Source: Deinococcus betulae
GTDB taxonomy: Bacteria > Deinococcota > Deinococci > Deinococcales > Deinococcaceae
Length of the DNA stretch: 64,000 nt
Reading direction: 5' to 3'
NCBI RefSeq assembly: GCF_020166395.1
Contig: NZ_JAIQXU010000023.1
Location: 1 to 64,000, forward strand
This document shows positions 1 to 10,840 of this stretch, in pieces. Position 1 is the first letter of the stretch. Every line of letters starts with the position of its first letter. The position numbers and the translations under genes are program-made. The notes under the pieces are model-generated. The model saw only the letters and a list, made by a program, of their open reading frames with translations. It was not told the DNA's origin and did no database searches.

Positions 1-5
1 TTTCA

Positions 6-29
6 CGCCCCCAGCAGCCGCTGGGGGCG
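6..29. terminator. Hairpin terminator of an upstream gene
   Basis: A perfect 10-bp stem (positions 6-15 with 20-29, arms CGCCCCCAGC and GCTGGGGGCG) closes over a four-base loop and is followed by TTG. It probably ends a gene lying left of the window. The lack of a real T-run leaves the terminator role inferred. Confidence 0.6.
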
Positions 30-117
30 TTGCGCTGTTTGGGCTGTTCTGGTTTGCCATCTCTGCTGGCCGCTGGAGCAGCCCTTTGTGCACTTTGCAC
101 CGGGTACACTGCCGGGC

Positions 118-369
118 ATGACTCCTTTTGAACAGGCCCAGCAAGACGTGCAGACCCTCACCCGGAAGCCCGGGAATGATGTGCTTCTCAAGCTCTACGC
201 GCTGTATAAGCAGGGCAGCCAGGGCGATGTCAGCGGGGCGCGGCCTGGGGGCTTTGACTTCGTGGGTGGAGCGAAGTATGACGCCTGGGCTGGCCTCCAG
301 GGCATGAGCCAGGACGACGCGCAGCGGGAGTATGTGGCACTGGTGACTACACTCAAGGCACATAGCTGA
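118..369 (+). CDS. Acyl-CoA-binding protein (ACBP)
   Basis: A small cytosolic protein (83 residues) that binds long-chain acyl-CoA esters and buffers or carries them. The whole protein is one ACBP domain: LYALYKQGSQGD near residues 26-37, then RPG, then KYDAWAGLQGMS, which matches the family's K-W-D-A-W block with W replaced by Y. The ATG at 118 is preferred over 88 because a TACACT box (105-110) ends exactly 7 nt before it, the spacing of a leaderless Deinococcus transcript, and the protein then has normal ACBP length. The gene stands alone. The next gene, irrE, has its own promoter. Confidence 0.9.
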   Translation: MTPFEQAQQDVQTLTRKPGNDVLLKLYALYKQGSQGDVSGARPGGFDFVGGAKYDAWAGLQGMSQDDAQREYVALVTTLKAHS

Positions 370-589
370 GGCGAACACCATCGCTACCAGTTCAGAAACC
401 TGTCAAATGTGTATCTGGCCAGGACGTCTTTCTCTGCGACTTTGCCGCGCAGATGAGCAATCACAGTTGGTTTGGTCGGGCATCTGGCAGAACATCGCCC
501 CGTGCTAGTCGCTCCGGCACAGCGCCGGAGCGGCTTCGTCTCGCGGCCCTTACATCTACAGTCTGGCCTGTCTTCCTGCCCTGATCGGG

Positions 590-595
590 TAAGCT
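590..595 (+). promoter_or_regulatory. -10 box of irrE (leaderless transcript)
   Basis: TAAGCT ends 7 nt before the GTG at 603, the same geometry seen at many other genes here. It supports GTG 603 as the irrE start and a transcript beginning at the start codon. No palindromic radiation/desiccation response motif was seen next to it. Confidence 0.55.
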
Positions 596-602
596 GCAAA
601 CC

Positions 603-1438
603 GTGACTGACGCGTCCCCCTCTGCTTTGCACGCGCCCGACATCATGGCGGCGGCCAGGGCGCGCATGAAGATGCTGGCGGCCGACTACGCTGCCCGGCT
701 GCCCGGTCTGGATACCCATAGCCTGATGCACGGCCTGGACGGCGTGCAGTTGACCTTCATGCCGATGGGCGACCGGGACGGCGCCTATGACCCCGAACAC
801 CGCGTCATCCTGGTGAACAGCCGGGTGCGTCCAGAGCGGCAGCGGTTTACCCTGGCCCACGAAATCAGCCACGCCCTGCTGCTGGGAGACGACGACCTGC
901 TGAGTGACCTGCACGACGCCTACGAGGGAGACCGACTGGAACAGGTCATCGAAACTCTGTGCAACGTGGGGGCCGCCGCACTGCTGATTCCCCGCACCCT
1001 CATTGACGAGATGCTGTCGCGGTTTGGTCCTACTGGGCGAGCCCTGGGCGAGCTGTCGCGCCGCGCCGATATCAGCGCCAGTACCGCCCTGTATACCCTG
1101 GCAGAACACACCGCCGAGCCGGTTCTGTACGCCGTTTGTGCGGTGGCCCGGCTCCCCGTAGACGAGGGGGACGATGAAGGTGAGCGGCCAGCCAAGGCCC
1201 TGACGGTGCGAGTCAGCAGCGCGGCGCCGGGCGTCAAGTACAGCCTGCGCCCCGGCACCCCTATTCCCGACGACCATCCGGTTGCCGCTGCGCTGGACAC
1301 GCGCCTGCCGATCACGCAGGACAGTTATGTGCCGTTTCGATCAGGACGGCGTATGCCGGCCCAGGTGGACGCCTTTCCTGACCGGCACCGGGTCATGGCC
1401 AGTTTCCTGCTGCCCGTGCGCGCTGAGGCCGCCCCAGT

Positions 1439-1442
<4 letters not shown>
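603..1442 (+). CDS. irrE: IrrE/PprI-like metalloprotease, radiation response regulator
   Basis: A 279-residue ImmA/IrrE-family zinc peptidase. In Deinococcus this protein cleaves the repressor DdrO after DNA damage and so switches on the radiation/desiccation response genes. The zinc motif HEISH is at residues 86-90 (ligands H86 and H90, catalytic E87), and E117 in the following helix is placed as the third ligand. The remaining C-terminal half corresponds to the HTH linker and GAF-like domain of IrrE. GTG 603 is chosen from the TAAGCT box 7 nt upstream. The stop codon overlaps the folP start, the irrE-folP arrangement known from D. radiodurans. Identification rests on the motif plus this context. 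Confidence 0.93.
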
Positions 1443-2331
<889 letters not shown>

Positions 2332-2332
<1 letters not shown>

Positions 2333-2718
2333 TGACTGCCTCTGCCCCCACCCAGACCAGCCGCGTGGTGTTGCAGGGGCTGGAGTTTCACGCCCACCAC
2401 GGCGTGTATACCCCCGAGGCCACACTGGGTGCACGCTTCGTGGTGGACGCCGAGCTGTATTACCCGTTTGTGGACCTGTCGGATGAGCTGGGGGAGGCCG
2501 TGAATTACGCCGAGGTCTACGCGGCCATCGCTGCCGAGGTCACAGAGACGCGCCGGCAACTGATTGAGGTGCTGGCCCACCGGATTGCGCGCCGGGTGCT
2601 GGCGGCTCAGCCGAAGCTGCTGGCGATCACCGTGCGCGTGCATAAGCCGTTTGCGCCCCTGCCCGGCGTCTTCCGCGACGTGTACGCCGAACTGACCCTG
2701 ACACGCGCCGAGGTGTGA
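2332..2718 (+). CDS. folB: Dihydroneopterin aldolase
   Basis: Converts 7,8-dihydroneopterin to 6-hydroxymethyl-dihydropterin plus glycolaldehyde. The 128-residue protein shows the FolB pattern: LEFHAHHGVYTPE near the N terminus, the NYAEVY segment that contributes to the pterin site, and the late VHKPFAPLPG stretch carrying the conserved lysine. The ATG shares TGATG with the folP stop, and its own stop overlaps the GTG of folK, so the three folate genes read as one translationally coupled unit driven from irrE or folP. Confidence 0.94.
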
Positions 2719-3206
2719 CCGACGCCTACCTGGCCCTGGGGGCCAATCTGGGCGAGCCGCTGCCCACGCTGCGCTGGGCGGTCTTGCAGCTGCGTGCGCT
2801 GGGCGAGGTGGCCGCAGTGTCGCGGCTCTACCGCAGCGCGCCGGTGGGCGGCCCACCCGGCCAGCCGACATACCTGAATGCGGCGCTGCTGCTGCGCACG
2901 GCCTGGGCGGCCCCGGCCCTGCTGGCGGCTCTGCATGACCTTGAGGCCCAGGCCGGGCGGCAGCGCCGCGAGCGCTGGGAGGCGCGGGTGCTGGACCTGG
3001 ACCTGATTTTGTACGGCGAGCAGCGAAGCGAAGCCCCAGCCCTACGGCTGCCGCATCCGTTGGCCTGGGACCGCGCCTTCGTACTGGCTCCGCTGGCTGA
3101 CCTGGACCCAGAGCTGCGCCACCCGCTCACCGGGGAAACGGTGGCAGCGGCCCTGGCCCGTGTGGGGACGGCTGGGTTGCATGCCACTGACCTCGCCCTG
3201 ACCTGA
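2715..3206 (+). CDS. folK: 6-hydroxymethyl-dihydropterin pyrophosphokinase
   Basis: Transfers pyrophosphate from ATP to 6-hydroxymethyl-dihydropterin, supplying the FolP substrate. The 163-residue protein has the HPPK features: an N-terminal LALGANLG, the pterin loop around SAPVGGPPGQPTYLN, and the signature RWEARVLDLDLILYG with the Mg-binding aspartates. It starts at GTG 2715 within GTGA, overlapping the folB stop. This is the last gene of the irrE-fol cluster. The following gene begins about 50 bp later. Confidence 0.94.
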   Translation: MTDAYLALGANLGEPLPTLRWAVLQLRALGEVAAVSRLYRSAPVGGPPGQPTYLNAALLLRTAWAAPALLAALHDLEAQAGRQRRERWEARVLDLDLILYGEQRSEAPALRLPHPLAWDRAFVLAPLADLDPELRHPLTGETVAAALARVGTAGLHATDLALT

Positions 3207-3258
3207 ACCGGACGGAGCGGCCCGCAGCGGCCGGGCGAGCGCTATGCTGGGGGATGAC

Positions 3259-3753
3259 ATGAGTGAACACACCTCCTCCAATCGCCACGGCGGTCTGGGC
3301 CGCACGCTGCTGTGGGTGGCCGTGGTCCTGACTGTGGCGCTGCTGAGCTTCGTGATGGCTGTGACGACCCGCAGCAACCCGATCTACAGCGACCGCGAGG
3401 CCAACGGCATCAGCAAGTACAAGTTTATCGAGGTCTGCAAAGAGGCGCTTGAAGACACTGACGAACTGACGGTCAGCGCGGGCGGCCAGAGCCTGCCCCT
3501 GAAGACGCTGGTGGAGCAGGGCAGCCCTCTGAAACCTGGCGATGAGATTCACGCCGAACTGGAGGCGGAGCCCGCCCAGGTGGTGCGCGCCGCCCAGCCG
3601 GCTGAAGGCGGCGGCTGGACCATGACCGGCCCCGTTACCATCGCTGTCCACAGTGGCGAGCGCGTAAACGCTCTGGGTCAGCTGCCCCTGCAGTGCAGCC
3701 ACGACAAGAAGACGGGCAAAACCACCGCCCAGCTGAGCCTGCCGGGCCAGTAA
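3259..3753 (+). CDS. Membrane-anchored hypothetical protein
   Basis: A 164-residue protein I do not recognise. A single hydrophobic segment at about residues 17-36 follows a short polar N terminus. The remaining 125 residues look soluble, with several Glu-rich stretches and one Cys in the C-terminal part (LQCSHDKK). It is therefore likely a bitopic protein with an extracytoplasmic domain. The ATG at 3259 is preferred over 3244 because GGGGGA lies just upstream. A long hairpin ends the gene. Confidence 0.75.
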   Translation: MSEHTSSNRHGGLGRTLLWVAVVLTVALLSFVMAVTTRSNPIYSDREANGISKYKFIEVCKEALEDTDELTVSAGGQSLPLKTLVEQGSPLKPGDEIHAELEAEPAQVVRAAQPAEGGGWTMTGPVTIAVHSGERVNALGQLPLQCSHDKKTGKTTAQLSLPGQ

Positions 3754-3766
3754 CACCGGCTGACAC

Positions 3767-3810
3767 GCGAGGCGCGGAAGACGGGGTTCTCCTGGTCTTC
3801 CGCGCCTCGC
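3767..3810. terminator. Long terminator hairpin after the membrane protein gene
   Basis: A perfect 16-bp stem (3767-3782 with 3795-3810, arms GCGAGGCGCGGAAGAC and its complement) encloses a 12-nt loop. It follows the stop at 3753. The tail is only weakly T-rich. Confidence 0.7.
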
Positions 3811-3822
3811 TTCTGGCGGTCT

Positions 3823-3896
3823 AAGGACGTCGTACCGGGAGTGGAGTCTGTTCGGCGCTTTTTCAGACAGTGGATAAGTTTAGGTACGACGTCCTT
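3823..3896. repeat. 74-bp element with 14-bp perfect terminal inverted repeats
   Basis: AAGGACGTCGTACC (3823-3836) is repeated inverted at 3883-3896, followed at once by TTTT (T-run to 3900). Inside, GTCTG (3846-3850) faces CAGAC (3864-3868). The core and right flank are visibly AT-richer than the neighbouring genes. It could be a MITE-like insertion, the end of a lost insertion sequence, or a small structured RNA with a terminator. No clear target-site duplication is visible. Confidence 0.45.
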
Positions 3897-3946
3897 TTTT
3901 CGATCCTCACTTTGCTCGGTCAATCTAAAGACTGATTTCGTTGTAC

Positions 3947-4273
3947 TTACATCACCACGTCCAGGCCGCTCAGGCATTCCTCGGCGATGGCGCGGGCCAG
4001 GGGGTCGCGGGTGCTGCGGGCGTAGCTGACGCCCAGTTGCAGGTGGCGCTGCCCCCCATCTTTGCCCCCCAGCAGCTCTAGCGTCTGATAGAACGCCAGG
4101 TGGGTGTGGGCCAGCAGCACGTCGCGCGTGCGTTCGGGGGGCAGCAGGGTCAGCAGGTCCAGCGCCTCGCCGTACAGCCGCAGGGCGCGCGCCTGGTCCC
4201 CTTCCAGCGCACCTTCCCGGCCCAGTTGCAGGGCGCGGGCGGCGGTCAGGTACGCACTTCGCATGGCAGGCAT
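3947..4273 (-). CDS. Small helical (TPR-like) hypothetical protein
   Basis: A 108-residue protein (105 if the second ATG at 4264 is used) with a pattern of alternating Ala/Leu-rich helices. It resembles two tetratricopeptide-like units, for example ARALRLYGEALDLL and AHTHLAFYQTLELL. No catalytic motif is visible. The reading frame stays open further upstream, but that part looks like Arg/Ala/Pro-rich read-through of an intergenic GC-rich stretch, so the inner ATG was chosen. Function unknown. The gene faces the divergent acetyltransferase gene at 4396. Confidence 0.6.
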   Translation of the reverse strand: MPAMRSAYLTAARALQLGREGALEGDQARALRLYGEALDLLTLLPPERTRDVLLAHTHLAFYQTLELLGGKDGGQRHLQLGVSYARSTRDPLARAIAEECLSGLDVVM

Positions 4274-4395
4274 TCTAGAGGAGAGGAGAGGGCAACACCC
4301 CCTTGTCTGTTCGGGCCGCCGTACGCGGCAACGTGGGGGCCTAGCGCCGTTTTGAACTGTTCCCTCGGGAAGCCGCCCCACCCACAAGGAGCCTT

Positions 4396-5205
4396 TTGAC
4401 CGACTGGACCATTGAACCTGCCCGCCCCGAAGCCCTTCACGAAGTTGTGGCGCTGCTGCCCGACCCCGCTGAAGCCGAGCGGCGCCTGAGCCTCCTCCGG
4501 GAGAATGTGGCGGCGGGCCGCACGCACCCCGAGCAGTTTCAGCTGCTCCGCTCGGCGCGCGGGCTGGAGGGCGTGTGTCTGCTGCCGACGCCCGCTCACA
4601 TCCCGCTGCTGCCCAGGCTCCAGGCCGGAGTGCCTCGGGCGGCGGCACAGGCGTTTCTCGCTCATCTCCGCCGCCAGGCCACGCCTGGGCGGCAGCTCAT
4701 TCTTGACGACACCCTCGCCCCGCTGGGCCGGGAGGCTGCACAGGCGGCGGGATGGCAGTTTCAGGAGGAGGCTGTCTTTTACACCACCGACCTGCGGGCG
4801 CGTACCTGGCCGGCTGACCCCCAGGCCCAGCGCCTCGGCCCGGAGGCGCTGACCCGGCCTGACGTGCAGCGGCTGCTGGCGGCTCTGGACCGTGCGGACC
4901 TGAGTCTGAAGGAGGGGTGGGTGCTGGTGGCATTATCAGATGCGGCTGGCCATCTGACCGCCCTGGGCGCAACAGGTTCTGGTGGTCGCCCCAGCACAGC
5001 GAGCATTGATCTGATTGGGGTGCATCCAGCGGCGCGGGGTCAGGGCCTGGGCCGGCGCCTGCACGCGCACCTGCTGGCGTTGGCCTCCCACACGTTCACT
5101 GGCCATATGGGTGCCACCTGGGCTGACAACCACGCCATGATCCGCATTTTCGAAGGCCACGGCGCCGTCCTCAGCCAGCGGCACCTGGTCTTTGTTCAGC
5201 CTTGA
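4396..5205 (+). CDS. GNAT family N-acetyltransferase
   Basis: A 269-residue protein with an acetyl-CoA-binding GNAT domain in its C-terminal half. IDLIGVHPAARGQGLGRRL carries the Q/RxxGxG/A pyrophosphate loop, followed by a region with WADNHAMIRIFEGHG, the usual beta-bulge before the last strand. The N-terminal half looks like a second, degenerate acetyltransferase fold. The start is TTG 4396, supported by AAGGAG four bases upstream. The substrate cannot be told. It sits alone, and its stop lies next to the rpmI promoter. Confidence 0.8.
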   Translation: MTDWTIEPARPEALHEVVALLPDPAEAERRLSLLRENVAAGRTHPEQFQLLRSARGLEGVCLLPTPAHIPLLPRLQAGVPRAAAQAFLAHLRRQATPGRQLILDDTLAPLGREAAQAAGWQFQEEAVFYTTDLRARTWPADPQAQRLGPEALTRPDVQRLLAALDRADLSLKEGWVLVALSDAAGHLTALGATGSGGRPSTASIDLIGVHPAARGQGLGRRLHAHLLALASHTFTGHMGATWADNHAMIRIFEGHGAVLSQRHLVFVQP

Positions 5206-5231
5206 CCGGTGGCCTGGCTAGCGGGTACAAT
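5202..5231 (+). promoter_or_regulatory. Promoter of rpmI-rplT
   Basis: TTGACC (5202-5207) and TACAAT (5226-5231) are 18 bp apart, a near-consensus vegetative promoter overlapping the end of the acetyltransferase gene. It leaves a leader of roughly 110 nt before rpmI. Confidence 0.75.
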
Positions 5232-5265
5232 CCTCTCTTGGTCAAGTGGGGCAGGGCAACCAACG

Positions 5266-5281
5266 GCTTTGCGTGCAAAGC
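5266..5281 (+). promoter_or_regulatory. Leader hairpin before rpmI, candidate L20 autoregulatory site
   Basis: GCTTTGC and GCAAAGC (5266-5272, 5275-5281) pair perfectly within the transcribed leader of rpmI-rplT. In other bacteria ribosomal protein L20 binds such a leader and represses its own operon. That role here is inferred from position only. Confidence 0.4.
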
Positions 5282-5347
5282 GGCCCGAACCTCAGACGGA
5301 AGCCCCGCCCAGGTGGGCGCGACCGGACTGCAAAGGAGGCATGTCAC

Positions 5348-5548
<201 letters not shown>

Positions 5549-5553
5549 GCTAG

Positions 5554-5907
<354 letters not shown>

Positions 5908-5924
5908 AACGCTTTCTCGCTGGG

Positions 5925-5951
5925 CCGCTCCCTTTACCGGGGGCGGTTTTT
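5925..5951 (+). terminator. Rho-independent terminator of rpmI-rplT
   Basis: CCGCTCCC (5925-5932) pairs with GGGGGCGG (5939-5946, one G-U pair), followed by TTTTT. It lies 18 nt after the rplT stop. Confidence 0.85.
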
Positions 5952-5994
5952 ATTGTGCCTGACCTCTGGATGCCGATTGAATCGAGCATGCTAC

Positions 5995-6149
5995 CAGGTG
6001 GAATCCAAGCGGACTGGCGGAGTTGCGCCGCAGACCTGACAAGTTCCGCAGGAGAGCGGGCAGGACAAGAGATGGACTGACGCGATATGGAAGCGTAGAG
6101 GGTGCTCTCCTGGCTGTGCTGGAATGAAGTGGAATCTGGATTCCACCTG
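5995..6149. repeat. 155-bp element bounded by 13-bp inverted repeats
   Basis: The 376-bp gap between rplT and the GntR gene holds no credible gene. CAGGTGGAATCCA (5995-6007) recurs as an exact inverted copy at 6137-6149. An extra GTGGAATC (6129-6136) makes an 18-bp hairpin with the right arm. The size and terminal inversion fit a small non-autonomous repeat such as the short interspersed elements of Deinococcus, but I cannot compare copies elsewhere. No gene is seen in 6150-6200. Confidence 0.45.
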
Positions 6150-6201
6150 TTGGCCTCTGCTGTATCTCCGCCGCGCACTGCTTAAGCGGAACACCACAAG
6201 A

Positions 6202-6235
6202 CATCAGGCCGCTGCGGTCAACAGGCGGCCTGATG
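6202..6235 (-). terminator. Terminator hairpin downstream of the GntR gene
   Basis: CATCAGGCCGC (6202-6212) and GCGGCCTGATG (6225-6235) form a perfect 11-bp stem with a 12-nt loop, about 50 nt past the regulator's stop. The T-run is weak on both strands. Confidence 0.6.
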
Positions 6236-6283
6236 CTTTGAAGGGGTGCTTTCTGCGGGGCTCTGCCGGTCTGACGCCTTGCT

Positions 6284-6986
<703 letters not shown>

Positions 6987-7017
6987 GGTGTGTCCGCTGG
7001 CGGGCGGAACCTGCTTC

Positions 7018-7046
7018 ATCTTATGTTTAGTGTCCGTGGTACACAA
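7018..7046 (-). promoter_or_regulatory. Promoter and operator of the GntR gene
   Basis: On the minus strand TTGTGT (7046-7041) and TAAGAT (7023-7018) are separated by 17 bp. The imperfect palindrome GTGTCCGTGGTACAC (7030-7044) covers the spacer and part of the -35 box, where bound repressor would block RNA polymerase. The autoregulatory role is inferred. Confidence 0.55.
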
Positions 7047-7084
7047 GTTCACTGCCTCGGTGACTGGACCTGGGCCAGTGTTAC

Positions 7085-8083
7085 CTAGCCGCCGATGTGC
7101 GACATTTCGACCCTCGACCCCTGCGGCGCGGCCTCGCCACGCTCCTCGCTGTAGCGGTCACGGCGGGCCTGCCAGGTCTGGGCAATCTGGTCACGTAGGT
7201 CGGCGTCGCTGGCCCCAGCGCGCAGCGGCGCGCGCAGATCGGTGCCGGTGCCGGCAAACAAACAGGTGTACAGCACCCCCACTGCCGAGAGCCGTGCCCG
7301 CGTGCAGTCGCCGCAAAACGGCGCCGTGACCGAACTGATCAGGCCGACCTCGCGGCCCTGGGCATCGGCGTAGCGCGTGGCCACCTCGCCCCGGTAGGCA
7401 GCGCCCACGGGTGTAAAGGGCTCGCCGCCGCCGCTTAGGTGGGCCAGCACCTCGCGCGAGGGGACCACACCGCCCAGGTTCCAGCCATTGTGGTTGCCCA
7501 CATCCATGAACTCGATAAAGCGCACCGGGGCGAGGTCGCGCAGGGCCGCCCACAGCTCCCGTAGGCCCTCGTCGTTCACGCCGCGCTGGACCACCGTGTT
7601 GATTTTGACGCCTAGCCCTGCCTGAAGTGCCGCCTCGATGCCGTCCAGCACGCGCTGGGGGTGGGTGCCCAGACCGTTCATGCGCCCAAACACTTCCGGG
7701 TCCAGGCTGTCCAGACTGACGGTTACGCGCCGGAGCCCTGCCGCTTTCAGGTCGCCCGCCAGCCGGGGCAGCAGCAGGCCATTGGTCGTCATGGCGAGGT
7801 CCTGCACGCCGTCTATGGCGGCCAGGCGGCCAATCAGGACCGGCAGGTCACGCCGCAGGGTGGGTTCGCCGCCGGTAATCCGCACTTTCTCGACGCCCAG
7901 TGCCACAAAGGCCCGCGTCAGCCGCTCGAGTTCCTCGAAACTCAGCAGCTCCTGACGGGGCAGAAAAGCGTAGTCGGGGCCAAACACTGAGGCGGGCATG
8001 CAGTAGGTGCAGCGCAGGTTGCAGCGGTCGGTCACGCTCACACGCAGGTCTCGCAGGGGGCGGCCCAACACGTCACGCAGCAT
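7085..8083 (-). CDS. moaA: GTP 3',8-cyclase (molybdenum cofactor synthesis)
   Basis: A radical SAM enzyme that, with MoaC, turns GTP into cyclic pyranopterin monophosphate, the first step of molybdenum cofactor synthesis. The 332-residue protein has the N-terminal cluster motif CNLRCTYC (SAM-binding 4Fe-4S) after SVTDR, then [11 protein letters not shown]-terminal trio (CGDC then CLF about 14 residues on) makes the GTP-binding second cluster. It ends in the conserved Gly-Gly tail. ATG 8083 is preferred over the TTG just before it; a TATGCT box ends 8 nt upstream. No other moa gene is in the window. Confidence 0.95.
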   Translation of the reverse strand: MLRDVLGRPLRDLRVSVTDRCNLRCTYCMPASVFGPDYAFLPRQELLSFEELERLTRAFVALGVEKVRITGGEPTLRRDLPVLIGRLAAIDGVQDLAMTTNGLLLPRLAGDLKAAGLRRVTVSLDSLDPEVFGRMNGLGTHPQRVLDGIEAALQAGLGVKINTVVQRGVNDEGLRELWAALRDLAPVRFIEFMDVGNHNGWNLGGVVPSREVLAHLSGGGEPFTPVGAAYRGEVATRYADAQGREVGLISSVTAPFCGDCTRARLSAVGVLYTCLFAGTGTDLRAPLRAGASDADLRDQIAQTWQARRDRYSEERGEAAPQGSRVEMSHIGG

Positions 8084-8304
8084 CAAAGAGCAGCATACGC
8101 GCGCTGGGCAAAGCGGTTGGCGGGCCAGTTTGCTTTTTGAGGAGGTGCGTGCGGCCTCCTTTCACCTGTTTGTTGCACCCGGTTCAGTACCGCCCCGGTA
8201 CTGGTCTGGACCGCTGAGCAGACGGCCCGGCTAAGGCGGAAGGCCCGGCGGCTACAGTGGGGCACGCACCTCGCCACAATCTCGCCCTCGTCCCGGAGGA
8301 GTTC

Positions 8305-10260
8305 ATGACCCAGACCCGCCCTGCCAGTGACCACATTGACGCCATGCTGCACGAAGACCGCGTTGTGGCCCCGAGCGCCGATTTTCAGGCCCGCGCCCGC
8401 ATGGGCCGGGAAGACTACGACCGCCGTTACCGCCAGAGCCTGGATGACCCGGACACCTTCTGGAGCGAGGTCGCCGGGCAGCTGCACTGGTTTGCACCCT
8501 GGCAGGAGGTGCTGGACTGGCAGCCGCCACACGCACAGTGGTTTGTGGGGGGGCAGACGAATATCGCCTACAACGCCCTGGACCGCAACGTGGCGCGCGG
8601 GCTAGGAGACAAGACCGCCATCATCTGGGAGGGCGAGGACGGCGAGGTCCGGCGCTTCACCTATGCCGAGCTGCTGACCGAGGTGAAGCGGGCCGCCAAC
8701 GCCCTGACGGCCCTGGGCGTCGAGAAAGGCGACCGCGTGACCCTCTACCTGCCCCTGGTGCCCGAAGCTGCCATTGCCATGCTGGCCTGCGCCCGCATTG
8801 GGGCAGTGCATTCGGTGGTGTTTGGGGGCTTCTCGGTCAGTGCGCTGGCTGACCGCCTGAACGACGCCCAGAGCAAATTGCTGATTACCGCCGACGCCGG
8901 GCAGCGCCGGGGCGCGCTGGTGAGCTTGAAAGCCAACGCCGATGAGGCGGTCGCGCTGGCCCCCAGCCTGGAGAAGATGCTGGTGGTGTGCCGCGCCGAC
9001 TGCGGCGCCCCCATGCAGGCGGGCCGCGACGTGTGGTGGCACGACGCCCTGGCGGCCGCTGGAGCTGAGCATGAGGCGGCGCCGCTGGACAGCGAGCACC
9101 CGCTATTTGTGCTGTACACCAGTGGCAGCACCGGTAAGCCCAAAGGCGTGCAGCACACGACGGGCGGGTACATGGTGGGCACCTATCTGACCACCCAGAC
9201 CGTCTTTGACCTGCAGGACGACGACGTGTACTGGTGCACCGCCGACGTGGGCTGGATCACCGGGCACTCTTACAGCGTGTACGGCCCCCTGCTGAACGGC
9301 GCCACGGTGCTGATGTACGAAGGCGCCCCCAACCACCCCGACTGGGGCCGCTTCTGGCAGCTGGTGGCAAGGCACCGCGTTACCATCCTGTACACCGCCC
9401 CCACGGCCATCCGGTCGTTCATGCGCCAGGGCGATGACTTTCCGGCCCGCGCCGACCTGAGCAGCCTGCGCCTCCTGGGGTCGGTGGGCGAGCCGATTAA
9501 CCCGGAAGCCTGGATGTGGTACTGGCGCGTGATTGGCGGCGAGCGCTGCCCCGTGGTGGACACCTGGTGGCAGACCGAAACCGGGTCCATCATGCTGACC
9601 ACCCTGCCCGGCGCCCATCCCAGCAAACCCGGCAGCGCGGGCCTGCCCATGTTTGGCGTGGAGCCGGCCATCATGACCCGAAGCGGCGAGGAACTGGGTG
9701 CCGATGACGGCGGCCTGCTGGTGCTCAAGCGGCCCTGGCCCAGCATGCTGCGGACGGTTTACGGCGACGACGAGCGCTACCGCAAAGCCTACTGGGGCGA
9801 GATTGAGGGCGTGTACTTCGCCGGGGACGGCGCCCGCCGCGACGCCGACGGCTACTACACTGTGATGGGCCGGGTGGACGACGTGCTGAATGTCAGCGGG
9901 CACCGCCTGGGCACTATGGAAATCGAGTCGGCCCTGGTGGCCCACCCGAGCGTGGCCGAGGCGGCGGTGGTGGGGCGCCCCGACGACGTGAAAGGCGAGT
10001 GCGTGGTGGCGTTTGTGCTGCCCCAGGGGGGGTACACGGTCGATCCGAAGGAGCTGCGCGCCCATGTCAGCAAGGAAATCGGTGCCCTGGCCCGTCCGGA
10101 TGCCATCTACATTGCCGACGCCCTGCCCAAGACGAGAAGCGGCAAGATCATGCGCCGCTTTCTGCGGCAGATTGCGGCGGGCCGCAGCATCGAGGGCGAC
10201 ACGAGCACCCTGGAAGACCCCAGCGTGTTGGAGCGGCTGGCGGCTACCCCGTCGGTGTAG
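8305..10260 (+). CDS. acs: Acetyl-CoA synthetase
   Basis: Activates acetate with ATP to acetyl-AMP and then acetyl-CoA. It is 651 residues, the normal length for an AMP-forming Acs. Visible are the P-loop [12 protein letters not shown], the adenine-binding DTWWQTETG, a [17 protein letters not shown] hinge, and the C-terminal [11 protein letters not shown]. The lysine in that last motif is the site usually acetylated by Pat-type enzymes to switch Acs off. GGAGGAG lies just ahead of ATG 8305, so this start beats the earlier in-frame ATG at 8257. The gene is divergent from moaA. Confidence 0.97.
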   Translation: MTQTRPASDHIDAMLHEDRVVAPSADFQARARMGREDYDRRYRQSLDDPDTFWSEVAGQLHWFAPWQEVLDWQPPHAQWFVGGQTNIAYNALDRNVARGLGDKTAIIWEGEDGEVRRFTYAELLTEVKRAANALTALGVEKGDRVTLYLPLVPEAAIAMLACARIGAVHSVVFGGFSVSALADRLNDAQSKLLITADAGQRRGALVSLKANADEAVALAPSLEKMLVVCRADCGAPMQAGRDVWWHDALAAAGAEHEAAPLDSEHPLFVLYTSGSTGKPKGVQHTTGGYMVGTYLTTQTVFDLQDDDVYWCTADVGWITGHSYSVYGPLLNGATVLMYEGAPNHPDWGRFWQLVARHRVTILYTAPTAIRSFMRQGDDFPARADLSSLRLLGSVGEPINPEAWMWYWRVIGGERCPVVDTWWQTETGSIMLTTLPGAHPSKPGSAGLPMFGVEPAIMTRSGEELGADDGGLLVLKRPWPSMLRTVYGDDERYRKAYWGEIEGVYFAGDGARRDADGYYTVMGRVDDVLNVSGHRLGTMEIESALVAHPSVAEAAVVGRPDDVKGECVVAFVLPQGGYTVDPKELRAHVSKEIGALARPDAIYIADALPKTRSGKIMRRFLRQIAAGRSIEGDTSTLEDPSVLERLAATPSV

Positions 10261-10261
10261 A

Positions 10262-10840
10262 TCAGGTCACCCAGACCTGAAGGTGCAGGGCGTCTTGCAC
10301 GGGGAAGAGGTGGTCGGTTCTGGCGGCCACCTCGCCATAACTCTGGGCCAGGGCGCGGGCTATGTCAGCTGTGACCGTGACCGGCAGGCGCAGGTCAAAC
10401 GTCGGTATGGCCTGGTCGTGACCTGAGGCCTGAAATCGTCCTAGCGCCGCCCGGGTCTCCCGCAGGTGGTCGGGACTGTGCGCCGCCACGATGACCTGTC
10501 CGCTGGGCCGCAGCACCCGCCGCGCTTCACACAGCGCCTGTGCTGGGTCTGGCAGGTGCGCCAGCACACGCACGAACAACACGGCGTCAAAACTGGCTTC
10601 GGGGAAAGGGAGGGTGTCGGCGGTGCCGCGTAGGACACCTGCGCCCGGTTGGGGGTCCAGGCCCGCCAGGTGGCCCCGGTGCCCCCGCGCTTTTAGCTCG
10701 CGCAGCAGCCGGCCGTCCCCGGCGCCAACGTCCAGCACATCCAGAGCAGGGGAAAGGCTCAGGGCGCCCAGCAGCGGGCCGTGTGGCCAGGGCTCACCAC
10801 AGAGGCCAGAGAGGAGGGCGTCACGGGCAGCCAGACTCAC
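10262..10840 (-). CDS. Class I SAM-dependent methyltransferase
   Basis: A 192-residue cytosolic methyltransferase with the Rossmann-type motifs: LDVGAGDGRLLREL (motif I, SAM binding) near residues 36-49, then LDPQPGA as the acidic loop, FDAVLFVRVLAHLPD (motif II) and LRPSGQVIVA (motif III). It resembles small UbiE/BioC-like methyltransferases, but the substrate is unknown. GTG 10840 overlaps the stop of the unrelated upstream gene (GTGA), so it is translated from the same transcript. It is convergent with acs. Confidence 0.85.
   Translation of the reverse strand: MSLAARDALLSGLCGEPWPHGPLLGALSLSPALDVLDVGAGDGRLLRELKARGHRGHLAGLDPQPGAGVLRGTADTLPFPEASFDAVLFVRVLAHLPDPAQALCEARRVLRPSGQVIVAAHSPDHLRETRAALGRFQASGHDQAIPTFDLRLPVTVTADIARALAQSYGEVAARTDHLFPVQDALHLQVWVT

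Noticed and set aside
384..1277. Long minus-strand frame opposite irrE
   Set aside because: No recognisable motif, overlaps irrE entirely, and shows the Gln/His-rich composition of antisense frames in GC-rich DNA.
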